NCBI GenBank assembly: GCA_905373785.1
Contig: CAJPUK010000033.1
Span: 1-17,497 of the forward strand
DNA length: 17,497 nucleotides
Direction of reading: 5' to 3'
Source: an uncultured Johnsonella sp.
GTDB lineage: Bacteria; Bacillota; Clostridia; Lachnospirales; Lachnospiraceae
Under the pieces are notes generated by a model that had not been told where the DNA came from, ran no database searches, and saw only the letters and a list, made by a program, of their open reading frames with translations. Position numbers and translations under genes: made by a program. This document shows positions 7,939-16,491 of the stretch, piece after piece. The first letter of the stretch is position 1. Each line of letters begins with the position of its first letter.

Positions 7939-10242
7939 ATGGATATAAAAACAGACAGGGATCTATATAATCCAAATTCCGAATATGTCCATATATTCGG
8001 TGTGAGACATCACTCTCCGGCTGCTGCCATGCACTTGTTAAACTTTTTACATGATGTAAAACCTAAACTTATATTGATAGAAGGACCTTCAGATTTTAAT
8101 GAGCTTATAAAGGATTTGATGTCCAAGAAGATAAAACCGCCTATGGCAATAATGGCATATACCTTAAAAGCTCCGATAAATACGGTGCTGTATCCTTTTT
8201 CGCTATATTCTCCCGAGTACCAAGCCATATGCTTTGCAAGAGACTTCGGCTGTCAGTGTGAGTTTTGTGATCTTCCGTCAAATATAAGCTTAAGTTTGGA
8301 AAAAAGAGAAAAAGAAGATGATGAAGGCAGTAAAAAAAGCATAAAAGGAGAGGTTTATAAAAAGCTTGATGAAAGCTCTTTGGATATGGATGACGAAACC
8401 TTTTGGGAAAGAGTTATGGAGCAGTCCAAAGATTATAAGGCTTATATGCAAGGTTCCTACATATACGGCAGAAGTCTAAGAGAGCTTACCTTGGAAGGAA
8501 ATAAGGAAGATGCCTACAATTTGGTAAGAGAAGCCTATATGAGAAAGGTCATAGACTCACATATTAAAAGCGGAACAGCTGCTAAGGATATAGTTGTAAT
8601 AGTCGGAGCCTACCATATAGCCGGAATAACTCCCGATTTAGAGCCTATGAGCGATAAGGAGCTTAAAAGTCTTAAAAAGATTGAAATTAAAAAGACAATC
8701 ATGCCCTACTCTTACTTTAGGCTGTCTGAAAGGTCAGGTTACGGTGCCGGCAACCATGCACCGGCTTATTATGAGCTTTTATGGGAAGCCTTGCTTAAAG
8801 GAGATGTGGAGCATCATGCATTTTCCTATCTTTCAAGACTTGCCGAAAGTTACAGGGAGTACGGAGGCTTGGTATCCTCCGCACAGGTAATAGAGGCTGT
8901 GGAACTTTCATATAACCTTGCCAAGTTACATGATTCAACGATTCCAACACTTAAGGACTTGCGAGATGCGGCTGTAACCTGTATGGCAGAAGGAAGTTTT
9001 GCCAATCTTGCCATAGCCTGTGCCAAGGTGGAGATAGGAACGAAAATAGGCTCTATACCCGAGGGGCTTAGTCAAACCTCGATACAGTCGGACTTTTATT
9101 CTGAGCTTGGAAGATTAAAACTTGATAAATACAAGTCGCTTACAGCACAGGAATTAAGGCTTGATCTTAGGGAAAATATCAAGGTGAAAAGTGAAAGTTT
9201 GGCTTTTATGGATCTTGAGAGATCCTTTTTCCTGCACAGACTTAGAACCTTGGGTATAGATTTTGCAATACTTCAGGGAAATAAGCAGGAGAAGGCTACT
9301 TGGTCTGAAGAGTGGCTTTTAAGATGGACACCTGAGGCTGAGATACAGATAGTAGAAGCTGTATTAAAGGGAGATACCATAGAGCAGGCGCTTGCCTTTT
9401 TATTAAAAGAAAAGCTTTCGAATGTTTCAAATATCAGGGAAGTTATGTCGGTTATAGAAGAAGCCTACTACTGCGGTATGCCCTCGGCACTGAGCCTTGC
9501 GGTTGAAACCTTGCAGGGCATAGCGGTAGATGCGGCTGCTATAGTGGATATAGCGGATACCTTATATAGGATCTCAAACATTTTATCATACGGAGATATA
9601 AGAAAGCTTGACAGAAAGCCTCTAGAGCCGATAGTAAGTCAGCTGTTTTTAAGAAGCTGCCTGCTTTTACCGGGGGAGTGCGTATGTGATGAAGCGGCAT
9701 CGGTAGAAATAGCCAAGGCTATTATGCTGTTACATGAAGTGTCAGTAAAACAGGAGTTTCTTGATATTTCAAGGTGGCACAGAACCTTGGAAGAAATATC
9801 AAAAAGAGATGACCTTAATACAAAGCTTTCCGGAATAGCTACAGCTATTTTGATAGAGTTATCAAAGATAAGCGATGAGGAAATGTCGGTTGAGATGCAA
9901 AGAAGACTCTCAAGAGGTGTACCTGCAGACCTTGGAGCTAACTGGTTTGAGGGATTGGCTATGAAGAACAGATATTCACTTATAGCAAGACTTTCGATTT
10001 GGAGACAACTTGGTGAATATATAGACAGCCTTGACGATGAGGAGTTTAAGAGGGCACTGGTATCACTAAGAAGGGCATTTGCGGACTTTGATCCTGCCCA
10101 AAAGCAAAGTATAGCTGAAAATCTTGCAGAGATTTGGGAGTTGAATGCTTTATCGGTGGCGGAAGCTTTGGCTACTACCCTAAATGAAGAAGAAGTGGAA
10201 AAGTTAAGCGAGCTGGCGGAATTCGACTTTGGCGATATATAG
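7939..10242 (+). CDS. DUF5682 family protein (YehM-like), putative GxxH-motif enzyme
   Basis: The 767-residue protein starts with a DUF5682 signature: G21-V-R-H-H-S-P, then LILIEGP with E48. A second Gly-x-x-His motif lies at G223-A-Y-H226 in VVIVGAYHIAG. Two such glycine-histidine motifs with a conserved Glu resemble the active-site layout of the TraB/Tiki and ChaN/EreA-like fold, so a metal-dependent hydrolase in the N-terminal third is a reasonable guess, not shown. The remaining two thirds are helical, without membrane segments. AAAGGA precedes the ATG at 7939. The length matches what I remember for E. coli YehM, the equivalent position in the yehL-M-P-Q cluster. The VWA gene follows 14 bases after the stop. 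Confidence 0.85.
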   Translation: MDIKTDRDLYNPNSEYVHIFGVRHHSPAAAMHLLNFLHDVKPKLILIEGPSDFNELIKDLMSKKIKPPMAIMAYTLKAPINTVLYPFSLYSPEYQAICFARDFGCQCEFCDLPSNISLSLEKREKEDDEGSKKSIKGEVYKKLDESSLDMDDETFWERVMEQSKDYKAYMQGSYIYGRSLRELTLEGNKEDAYNLVREAYMRKVIDSHIKSGTAAKDIVVIVGAYHIAGITPDLEPMSDKELKSLKKIEIKKTIMPYSYFRLSERSGYGAGNHAPAYYELLWEALLKGDVEHHAFSYLSRLAESYREYGGLVSSAQVIEAVELSYNLAKLHDSTIPTLKDLRDAAVTCMAEGSFANLAIACAKVEIGTKIGSIPEGLSQTSIQSDFYSELGRLKLDKYKSLTAQELRLDLRENIKVKSESLAFMDLERSFFLHRLRTLGIDFAILQGNKQEKATWSEEWLLRWTPEAEIQIVEAVLKGDTIEQALAFLLKEKLSNVSNIREVMSVIEEAYYCGMPSALSLAVETLQGIAVDAAAIVDIADTLYRISNILSYGDIRKLDRKPLEPIVSQLFLRSCLLLPGECVCDEAASVEIAKAIMLLHEVSVKQEFLDISRWHRTLEEISKRDDLNTKLSGIATAILIELSKISDEEMSVEMQRRLSRGVPADLGANWFEGLAMKNRYSLIARLSIWRQLGEYIDSLDDEEFKRALVSLRRAFADFDPAQKQSIAENLAEIWELNALSVAEALATTLNEEEVEKLSELAEFDFGDI

Positions 10243-10256
10243 ATACGGGAGATGAT

Positions 10257-11453
10257 ATGAGTAATATTAAAGAAGAGGATAAGGAGAATGTTTCCAAAGT
10301 AAAAAGGTGGAGGCTGATATTAGGAGAGGCGGTAGAAAAAGACTTTGAAGAAATGTCCGGAGGTATGGATATAGCCCTTAACAAAGATGAGCTTTTGATG
10401 GATCAGGCATTGGCTGCTATCTACAATGAAGGCTCTGAGTCCTATCTTGGCAGCAGGGGAGCCGGCAGGGGGAAGTCAAGTCCCCATATAAGCAGATGGC
10501 TTGGCGATGTAAGGAATTTATTTGATAAAGATCTGGTAAGAATCATACAGGCTGATGCAATGGAAAGATGCGGCTTAAAGCAACTTATGTTTGAGCCGGA
10601 GATCTTGGAAAACTTGGAGCCGGATGTAAATCTTGCAAGTACGATACTTTTACTAAAGGATCAAGTGCCAAAACAAAGTAAGGAAGGTGTCAGAAACTTT
10701 ATTAAGAAGATAGTTGAAGAAATCAACAAGCTTTTGGAAAGTGATTTAAAAAGAGCGGTCAATGCAAGCATCAATAAAAGACAGCACAGCCCTATTCCTT
10801 CCGCTGCGGCACTGGACTTTAATACCACTATAAAAAGAGGTATTAAAAACTATAATCCAAGCTTAAAAAGGATAGTGCCTGAGCATTATTACTTTTTTGA
10901 CAAGCAGGCTAAGACCGCAGCAAGTAAGTATACAATTATACTTGATATAGACCAAAGCGGCTCCATGGGAGAGTCGGTAATATATTCTTCTATAATGAGT
11001 TGTATACTTGCCAGTATGTCGGCTATTAATACAAGGGTGGTTGCCTTTGATACCAATATAGTTGACCTTAGTGAAAAGACCGAGGATCCGGTAGACTTAC
11101 TTTTCGGTTTTCAGCTTGGAGGCGGTACGGATATTAATAAATCAATAAATTATTGTAAAAAATATATAGAAAACCCTAAAAAGACTATATTTTTCCTGAT
11201 TTCGGATCTGATGGAAGGGGGCAACAGAGCCGGTATGCTAAGAAATCTCCTTGAGTTAAAAGAATCCGGAGTTACCGTAGTGTGCCTGCTTGCCATAGCT
11301 GACGGCGGAAAACCCTACTATGATGCACAAATGGCAACTAAAATAGCAGCTATGGATATAGCCTGCTTTGCCTGTACCCCCGAAAAATTGCCCTTACTTT
11401 TGGAAAAAACACTTAAAGGACAGGAACTTAAAGGACTTGGAGGAATTGAGTAA
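10257..11453 (+). CDS. VWA-domain protein (YehP-like), MoxR partner
   Basis: The C-terminal half is a von Willebrand A domain with an intact metal-ion-dependent adhesion site: D232-x-S234-x-S236 in DQSGSM, T291 in GGGTD and D317 in LISDL. VWA proteins encoded with MoxR ATPases act as their substrate-binding or regulated partner. The N-terminal ~220 residues are helical and specific to this family, including a Gly/Arg-rich loop near residues 65-72. There is no signal peptide or transmembrane helix, so it is cytosolic. The ATG at 10257 follows GGGAGATG closely. This is the last gene of the five-gene block; a hairpin follows its stop. Length (398 residues) agrees with YehP-type proteins. Confidence 0.92.
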   Translation: MSNIKEEDKENVSKVKRWRLILGEAVEKDFEEMSGGMDIALNKDELLMDQALAAIYNEGSESYLGSRGAGRGKSSPHISRWLGDVRNLFDKDLVRIIQADAMERCGLKQLMFEPEILENLEPDVNLASTILLLKDQVPKQSKEGVRNFIKKIVEEINKLLESDLKRAVNASINKRQHSPIPSAAALDFNTTIKRGIKNYNPSLKRIVPEHYYFFDKQAKTAASKYTIILDIDQSGSMGESVIYSSIMSCILASMSAINTRVVAFDTNIVDLSEKTEDPVDLLFGFQLGGGTDINKSINYCKKYIENPKKTIFFLISDLMEGGNRAGMLRNLLELKESGVTVVCLLAIADGGKPYYDAQMATKIAAMDIACFACTPEKLPLLLEKTLKGQELKGLGGIE

Positions 11454-11454
11454 G

Positions 11455-11491
11455 TCGGCATTATAAGTAATGGTATTTTTACTTATACCGA
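11455..11491 (+). terminator. Hairpin after the VWA gene, possible operon end
   Basis: TCGG/CCGA (11455-11458 / 11488-11491) and TATAAGTAA/TTACTTATA (11462-11470 / 11479-11487) form a 13-pair stem with a 3-base bulge, one base after the stop codon. No immediate T run follows, so termination is possible but not certain. It may instead protect the message end. Confidence 0.45.
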
Positions 11492-11606
11492 TATTGCAGC
11501 CTATTATGTTTTATTTAATATCTTGCATATGCAAAATAAAACAAGTATTAGTTTAATAATTGGGCAAATTCTGCATTTAGAAATATTTACTGTAAAGGGG
11601 GAATGA

Positions 11607-13790
11607 ATGAATTTAGAGAACAACTTAAATGATAAGCAATTAGAAGCGGTAAAGCATACCGAAGGTCCTCTTTTAATACTTGCAGGTGCAGGTTCGGGAA
11701 AGACCAAGGTGCTTGTGCATAGGATAGCATATCTTATAGAGCATATGGGAGTAAGCCCGTACAATATCATGGCAATAACATTTACCAATAAGGCGGCAGC
11801 TGAGATGAGGGAAAGAGTTGAAAAGATAATACCCAATGTCGGTTCAAGTATATGGGTAATGACCTTTCATGCAAGCTGTGTGAGGATGCTCAGACGGTTT
11901 ATAGACAGAATAGGCTATGATAATAATTTCAGCATCTATGATACTGAAGATCAGAAAACTCTGATTAAAAGAATATATAAAAACTTAAACCTCGATCCTA
12001 AAATTATAAAAGAAAAGACTGCGATAAGAGCTATATCTTCGTATAAAGATGAGCTTACCTCACCTGAGGAAGCCTTAAGGCAGACCAATGACTTTTATGA
12101 CAGGCAGATAATAAACATATACAGTGAATATCAAAAGGCTCTAAAGCAAAACAATGCCTTGGACTTTGACGATATCATTGTCAAATGTGTGGAGCTTTTA
12201 GAAAGAGATGAGGAAGTAAGAGAGTACTATCAGGAAAAGTTCAAATACATCATGGTGGACGAGTATCAGGATACCAACAATGCACAGTTTAGGCTTATTA
12301 AGCTTTTGGCAGATAAGTATAAAAATCTTTGCGTAGTGGGAGATGACGACCAGTCCATATATAAATTCAGAGGGGCTAATATATTTAATATATTAAACTT
12401 TGAAAATGTATATAAAGATGCAAAACTTATCAAGTTAGAGCAAAACTACCGCTCCAAGGCCAATATATTAAATGTTGCCAATGCAGTTATAAAAAATAAC
12501 AAGGGAAGGAAAGACAAGAGTCTTTGGACTGCCAATGACAGCGGAGAGAAGATACGAGTACTGGAATTTGAAAACGCCGCAGGTGAAGCCGAGTTTATTA
12601 TTAATGAAATCAAACAAAAGGCAAGTGATTACAGTGAATGGGCGGTGCTTTACAGAACCAATGCACAGTCAAGGCTTTTAGAAGAGCGCTGTGTACTTCT
12701 TAATATTCCTTATCAACTGGTAGGAGGAGTTAATTTCTATCAAAGAAGAGAGATAAAGGATGTGGTTGCGTATTTAAAAATACTTTCCAATCCGAATGAT
12801 GATATATCTTTATTAAGAATTATCAATCTGCCGAAAAGAGGTATAGGTGCAAGCTCTATAGCAAAGATAAGTGCGTACGCAAGCCTTAACTCATTAAGTT
12901 TGTGGGAGGTGCTGTCAGATATTGACAATATAGAGGAGTTATCAAAGTTAAAAGCGAAGTTTGCAGTTTTTAGTGAAAGCATGGAAAAGCTACATGAGGC
13001 TAAGGAAAAAGAAGAGTCTGTAGCAGATATAATTGATTTTATTATGGATGAAATAAACTACAAGGCATCTTTTTTGGAAGAGGGTACAGAAGAAGCTCTT
13101 GCAAGAATTGAGAATATAGAAGAGTTTAAGAATAAGGCAAGGGAGTACGAAAGTACCGAACTTGAGGCATTTTTGGAGGATATCGCATTAATTGCGGATA
13201 TAGACAGGTATGATGAGGACAGCAAAAGGGTTACGCTTATGACCTTGCATGCTGCCAAGGGACTGGAATTTCCCTATGTGTATATGAGCGGTATGGAAGA
13301 GGGACTTTTTCCAAGCAGTATGAGCCTTTTTACCGGTGATGAGTCGGATGTTGAGGAAGAAAGAAGACTTTGTTATGTGGGAATTACCAGAGCAAAGAAG
13401 GAGCTGTGCATGACCTTTGCAAAGTTCAGAATGCAAAACGGAGATATGAGATACGGAACCTTATCAAGATTTGTAACCGAGATACCCTCTGAGTTTGTGC
13501 AGTCCAATACCAAAAGCAGAGTATGCAAAGACTTTAGAGCCGGCTCTTATGAAAAAAAGTCAAATAATAGTGAAAACTATTATAATGAAGTTTATAGAAA
13601 GTCTATAGAAATCAAAAAAACTTCAAAGCTTAATTATGAGGTGGGAGACCGTGTAAGACACATAAGTTTTGGTGAAGGAAGAGTTATTGATATAGAAGAC
13701 GGAGCTAAGGATTACAAGGTTAGCGTGGATTTTGATAAATTTGGTGTAAAAAAGATGTTTGCAGGCTTTGCTAAATTAGAAAAAATATGA
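11607..13790 (+). CDS. pcrA: ATP-dependent DNA helicase PcrA (UvrD/Rep family)
   Basis: PcrA is the essential 3'-5' superfamily 1A helicase of Gram-positive bacteria, used in repair, recombination control and plasmid replication. The 727-residue protein has the full set of motifs: Walker A A26-G-A-G-S-G-K-T33, Q-motif residues near the start (LNDKQLEAV), motif II D218-E-Y-Q-D in VDEYQDTN, motif III GDDDQSIYKFRGA, motif IV QNYRS, motif V TLHAAKGLEF and motif VI YVGITRAKKEL. The C-terminal Tudor-like segment GDRVRHISFGEG, which contacts RNA polymerase in PcrA, is also present. AAAGGGGG lies before the ATG at 11607. Length is normal and no key residue is missing. Confidence 0.96.
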   Translation: MNLENNLNDKQLEAVKHTEGPLLILAGAGSGKTKVLVHRIAYLIEHMGVSPYNIMAITFTNKAAAEMRERVEKIIPNVGSSIWVMTFHASCVRMLRRFIDRIGYDNNFSIYDTEDQKTLIKRIYKNLNLDPKIIKEKTAIRAISSYKDELTSPEEALRQTNDFYDRQIINIYSEYQKALKQNNALDFDDIIVKCVELLERDEEVREYYQEKFKYIMVDEYQDTNNAQFRLIKLLADKYKNLCVVGDDDQSIYKFRGANIFNILNFENVYKDAKLIKLEQNYRSKANILNVANAVIKNNKGRKDKSLWTANDSGEKIRVLEFENAAGEAEFIINEIKQKASDYSEWAVLYRTNAQSRLLEERCVLLNIPYQLVGGVNFYQRREIKDVVAYLKILSNPNDDISLLRIINLPKRGIGASSIAKISAYASLNSLSLWEVLSDIDNIEELSKLKAKFAVFSESMEKLHEAKEKEESVADIIDFIMDEINYKASFLEEGTEEALARIENIEEFKNKAREYESTELEAFLEDIALIADIDRYDEDSKRVTLMTLHAAKGLEFPYVYMSGMEEGLFPSSMSLFTGDESDVEEERRLCYVGITRAKKELCMTFAKFRMQNGDMRYGTLSRFVTEIPSEFVQSNTKSRVCKDFRAGSYEKKSNNSENYYNEVYRKSIEIKKTSKLNYEVGDRVRHISFGEGRVIDIEDGAKDYKVSVDFDKFGVKKMFAGFAKLEKI

Positions 13791-13829
13791 TAAGCTAAGG
13801 AAAGAAATATTATGAGAGGAGTTGATTAT

Positions 13830-14102
13830 ATGAATAAATATAATCTTATAGGTAAAGAGACTATGGCTAAATTTGAAGAACTTATGAACGCTGCTAAGTT
13901 AAATGATTTTCTTAAGAAGAAAGAGGAAGAAGACAGCAAAAAGAATACACTTATGTGGGTGTTTGCTTTAGTAGGTGCAGTGGTATGTGTAGCAGGTATA
14001 GCATATTTGGTATACAAGTTTATAAATAATAATCAAGATGATTATGATGATTTTGAGGATGACTTCGAGGATGATTTCTTTGATGAAGAGGAGGCGGAAT
14101 AA
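13830..14102 (+). CDS. Small acidic single-pass membrane protein
   Basis: I do not recognise a family. The product is 90 residues: an N-terminal helical, Lys-rich cytosolic part (residues 1-40), one hydrophobic segment at about 41-66 (MWVFALVGAVVCVAGIAYLV), then a strongly acidic C-terminus of Asp/Glu/Phe repeats (DDFEDDFEDDFFDEEE). I prefer the ATG at 13830, with GAGAGGAG 8 bases upstream; an in-frame ATG at 13812 lies just before this site and is less likely. It follows pcrA by 39 bases and probably shares its transcript. The charge pattern suggests N-in topology by the positive-inside rule, with the acidic tail outside; this is inference. Confidence 0.75.
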   Translation: MNKYNLIGKETMAKFEELMNAAKLNDFLKKKEEEDSKKNTLMWVFALVGAVVCVAGIAYLVYKFINNNQDDYDDFEDDFEDDFFDEEEAE

Positions 14103-14216
14103 AGTCAGACATAGTTTATAAAGATTATTTAATGTGAGAGTGCATGTTGATTCGATAATGCATTATATTATTTTCAAATAATTGCCGGGTTCGTTGATGG
14201 TTTTACAGGTGCAGGT

Positions 14217-14247
14217 TTAAGTTGATGTAGTAATTTAATCGACTTAA
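14217..14247 (+). other. Hairpin upstream of the pcrA-operon terminator
   Basis: TTAAGTTGAT at 14217-14226 pairs with ATCGACTTAA at 14238-14247 (one G-U) across an 11-base loop. It sits just before a strong terminator and may stabilise the transcript end or form an alternative fold with it. Confidence 0.4.
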
Positions 14248-14253
14248 GCTTGT

Positions 14254-14292
14254 AATTGCAAAAATCAGAAGGATTTTGGCAATTATTTTTTT
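14254..14292 (+). terminator. Rho-independent terminator of the pcrA operon
   Basis: A 13-bp stem with one mismatch (14254-14266 with 14272-14284) around the loop AGAAG is followed directly by A and seven T residues. This is a textbook intrinsic terminator, about 150 bases after the stop of the small membrane protein. Confidence 0.88.
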
Positions 14293-14764
14293 AGACAATA
14301 TATTTTTTGAACTTACTTTCTAACCGAGATAAACTATTCTATGTGGCTTGCTGCCGATTTTTCGTACCCGGATATTTATTTTAAATGGTTATAAATAGTT
14401 TTTTTGATTTTTTTCCGGTAACAATAGCATATGTTATTTTATATTTATTATTCTTGTCTGCCGGATATCATATAAGTTTTTCGTTATAAAAAAACACTCC
14501 ATCTGTTTATACCATGATGGATTTTGTATTAAATAATCAGGTTTTCTAAATAATAACCGGTGCATCGTTCCTTAAATAAGTATACCAAATAACTTGCCTC
14601 GTTTCCTGATTGAGTACATCAAACATACTTCAGCGTAGCTCCCGCCTACATTTTTTTATGAGTGAACCGGTAACAATCTTAGTCGTAATTAATATACTTA
14701 TTTTGTGAATGATGTATATGGTATATGTGAATGTGGTTTGATAAAATATATCTTACTAAAGAAA
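14293..14764. other. AT-rich non-coding stretch upstream of mleS
   Basis: I see no gene on either strand here. The stretch holds an 11-bp direct repeat, CCGGTAACAAT, at 14415-14425 and 14667-14677, and a related AACCGGT at 14555-14561, which could be operator sites for the malate genes. A weak stem CCATC/GATGG lies around 14501-14522. I could not place a convincing -35/-10 promoter for mleS, although one should lie in the last 150 bases. Confidence 0.35.
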
Positions 14765-14778
14765 ATGGAGGTATTTTT

Positions 14779-16404
14779 ATGACTGCATATGAAATTTTAA
14801 ATGATCCTTTTCTAAATAAAGGAACGGCATTTACCTTGGAAGAACGCCAAAAGTTGGGTCTGGTGGGTCTTTTGCCTCCTTATGTTCAAAGCATTGAGGA
14901 GCAGGCTACACAGTCATACAAGCAATTTCAAACCAAAGTCAATGATTTGGAAAAACGTCTTTTCTTAATGGAAATCTTTAATACTAACCGTACACTTTTC
15001 TATTATCTTTTTTCACAACATTTGGAAGAGTTTAACCCTATCGTATATGACCCTACTGTTGCAGATACTATTGAAGGTTACAGTAACCTCTTTATCAATA
15101 CGCAGTATGCAGGTTACCTTGATATAAACCATCCTGAAAATATCGAAGCTACACTCAAGAATGCAGCCGGAGATAGGGAAATCAGACTTATAGTAGTTAC
15201 AGATGCGGAAGAGATACTTGGAATAGGTGACTGGGGAACAAACGGTGTAGATATCTCTGTCGGAAAACTGATGGTTTACAGCGGTGCTGCAGGTATAGAT
15301 CCTTCAAAAGTATTACCTTTGGTTATTGACGCCGGAACAAATCGTGAGGAGTTACGCAATTCTCCTAATTATTTGGGAAATCGTCATGAGCGTGTACGTG
15401 GAGATCGTTATTATGACTTTATCGACCAATTTGTAAAAACCGCAGAAAGCCTTTTCCCTAAGCTTTATCTGCACTGGGAAGACTTCGGACGATCCAATGC
15501 TGCGAATATTCTTGAAAAATATCGTAAAAAGATACCTACATTTAATGACGATATCCAAGGTACCGGTATAGTAACACTTGGAGGTATATTCGGTGCACTC
15601 GCCGTTACAGGTGAGAATTTAACAGATCAGACCTATCTTTGTTTTGGCGGAGGAACTGCAGGTGCCGGTATAGCATCCCGTGTACATAGAGAGATGGTGA
15701 CTAAGGGACTTTCAGAGGAAGAGGCATACAAGCGCTTCTTTATGGTAGATAAACAGGGACTTCTGTTCGATGATATGGAGGATCTTACTCCGGAGCAAAA
15801 ACCTTTTGCCAAGAAACGTTGTGATTTTGCCAATGCCGATAAGCTTACGGATCTTTTGGAAGTAGTGAAAACTGTAAAACCTACTATTTTGGTAGGAACA
15901 TCTACTCAACCACATACTTTCACTAAAGAGATAGTTGAAGCTATGTGTGAAAATACCGAACGTCCGATGATATTCCCGTTGTCCAATCCTACTAAGTTAG
16001 CAGAGGCAAGTGCCGAGGATCTGATCACATGGTCGGACGGTAAGGTCTTCGTAGCTACAGGTATTCCTTCAGATACAGTTTCATATAAAGGAGTAGACTA
16101 TGTTATAGGTCAAGCAAATAATGCTTTAATATATCCGGGACTCGGACTTGGAATGCTGGCATCGGAAGCCGCTCTTTTAACAGATGAAATGATAGGAGCG
16201 GCAGCTCACTCATTAAGCGGAATTATTGATATGAGTAAGCCGGGAGCACCGGTGTTGCCGCCATTTAAATATGTAGAGGACGTTTCTATGAAAGTTGCAC
16301 AAGCGGTAGCAAATATGGCTAAGGAACAAGGTCTTGCACGTGCTGAGGACAAGGACATGGATAAGGCTGTTCGTGAAATGAAGTGGTATCCGAAGTATCA
16401 ATAA
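14779..16404 (+). CDS. mleS: Malolactic enzyme (malic-enzyme family)
   Basis: Malolactic enzyme converts L-malate to L-lactate and CO2 using NAD+ and Mn2+, giving the cell proton-motive force and alkalinising the cytosol. This 541-residue protein has the usual length for the lactic-acid-bacteria enzyme. It shows the malic-enzyme signature FNDDIQGTG, a GDWGTNG segment, the metal/substrate region VTDAEEILGIGD, and a Rossmann dinucleotide motif CFGGGTAGAGIA. The ATG at 14779 has GGAGG 7 bases upstream; a longer in-frame start at 14731 lacks a site and adds non-family sequence. Arginine is coded mainly by CGT/CGC here, unlike the rest of the window. The permease gene follows. A plain malic enzyme making pyruvate remains possible. 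Confidence 0.88.
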   Translation: MTAYEILNDPFLNKGTAFTLEERQKLGLVGLLPPYVQSIEEQATQSYKQFQTKVNDLEKRLFLMEIFNTNRTLFYYLFSQHLEEFNPIVYDPTVADTIEGYSNLFINTQYAGYLDINHPENIEATLKNAAGDREIRLIVVTDAEEILGIGDWGTNGVDISVGKLMVYSGAAGIDPSKVLPLVIDAGTNREELRNSPNYLGNRHERVRGDRYYDFIDQFVKTAESLFPKLYLHWEDFGRSNAANILEKYRKKIPTFNDDIQGTGIVTLGGIFGALAVTGENLTDQTYLCFGGGTAGAGIASRVHREMVTKGLSEEEAYKRFFMVDKQGLLFDDMEDLTPEQKPFAKKRCDFANADKLTDLLEVVKTVKPTILVGTSTQPHTFTKEIVEAMCENTERPMIFPLSNPTKLAEASAEDLITWSDGKVFVATGIPSDTVSYKGVDYVIGQANNALIYPGLGLGMLASEAALLTDEMIGAAAHSLSGIIDMSKPGAPVLPPFKYVEDVSMKVAQAVANMAKEQGLARAEDKDMDKAVREMKWYPKYQ

Positions 16405-16415
16405 TAAGATAACTG

Positions 16416-16462
16416 ATTAAAGTATATGAAGCCGGACTATGTCCGGTTTTCATATACTTTAA
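16416..16462 (+). other. Long hairpin between mleS and the permease gene
   Basis: Bases 16417-16437 pair almost perfectly with 16441-16461, including CCGGAC/GTCCGG at the tip and a single-base asymmetry near the middle. The following bases are A-rich rather than a T tract, so it may be a partial terminator or a stability element that lowers permease expression relative to the enzyme. Confidence 0.6.
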
Positions 16463-16491
16463 ATAGACACTGAATACCGGAAAGGAGAAAT

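Noticed and set aside
11504..11836. 110-codon minus-strand open frame
   Set aside because: Overlaps the pcrA start and Walker A region; no ribosome binding site or recognisable motif.
14486..14525. Possible minus-strand terminator with stem CCATC/GATGG and a T run
   Set aside because: Stem is only 5-6 bp and there is no minus-strand gene to terminate.
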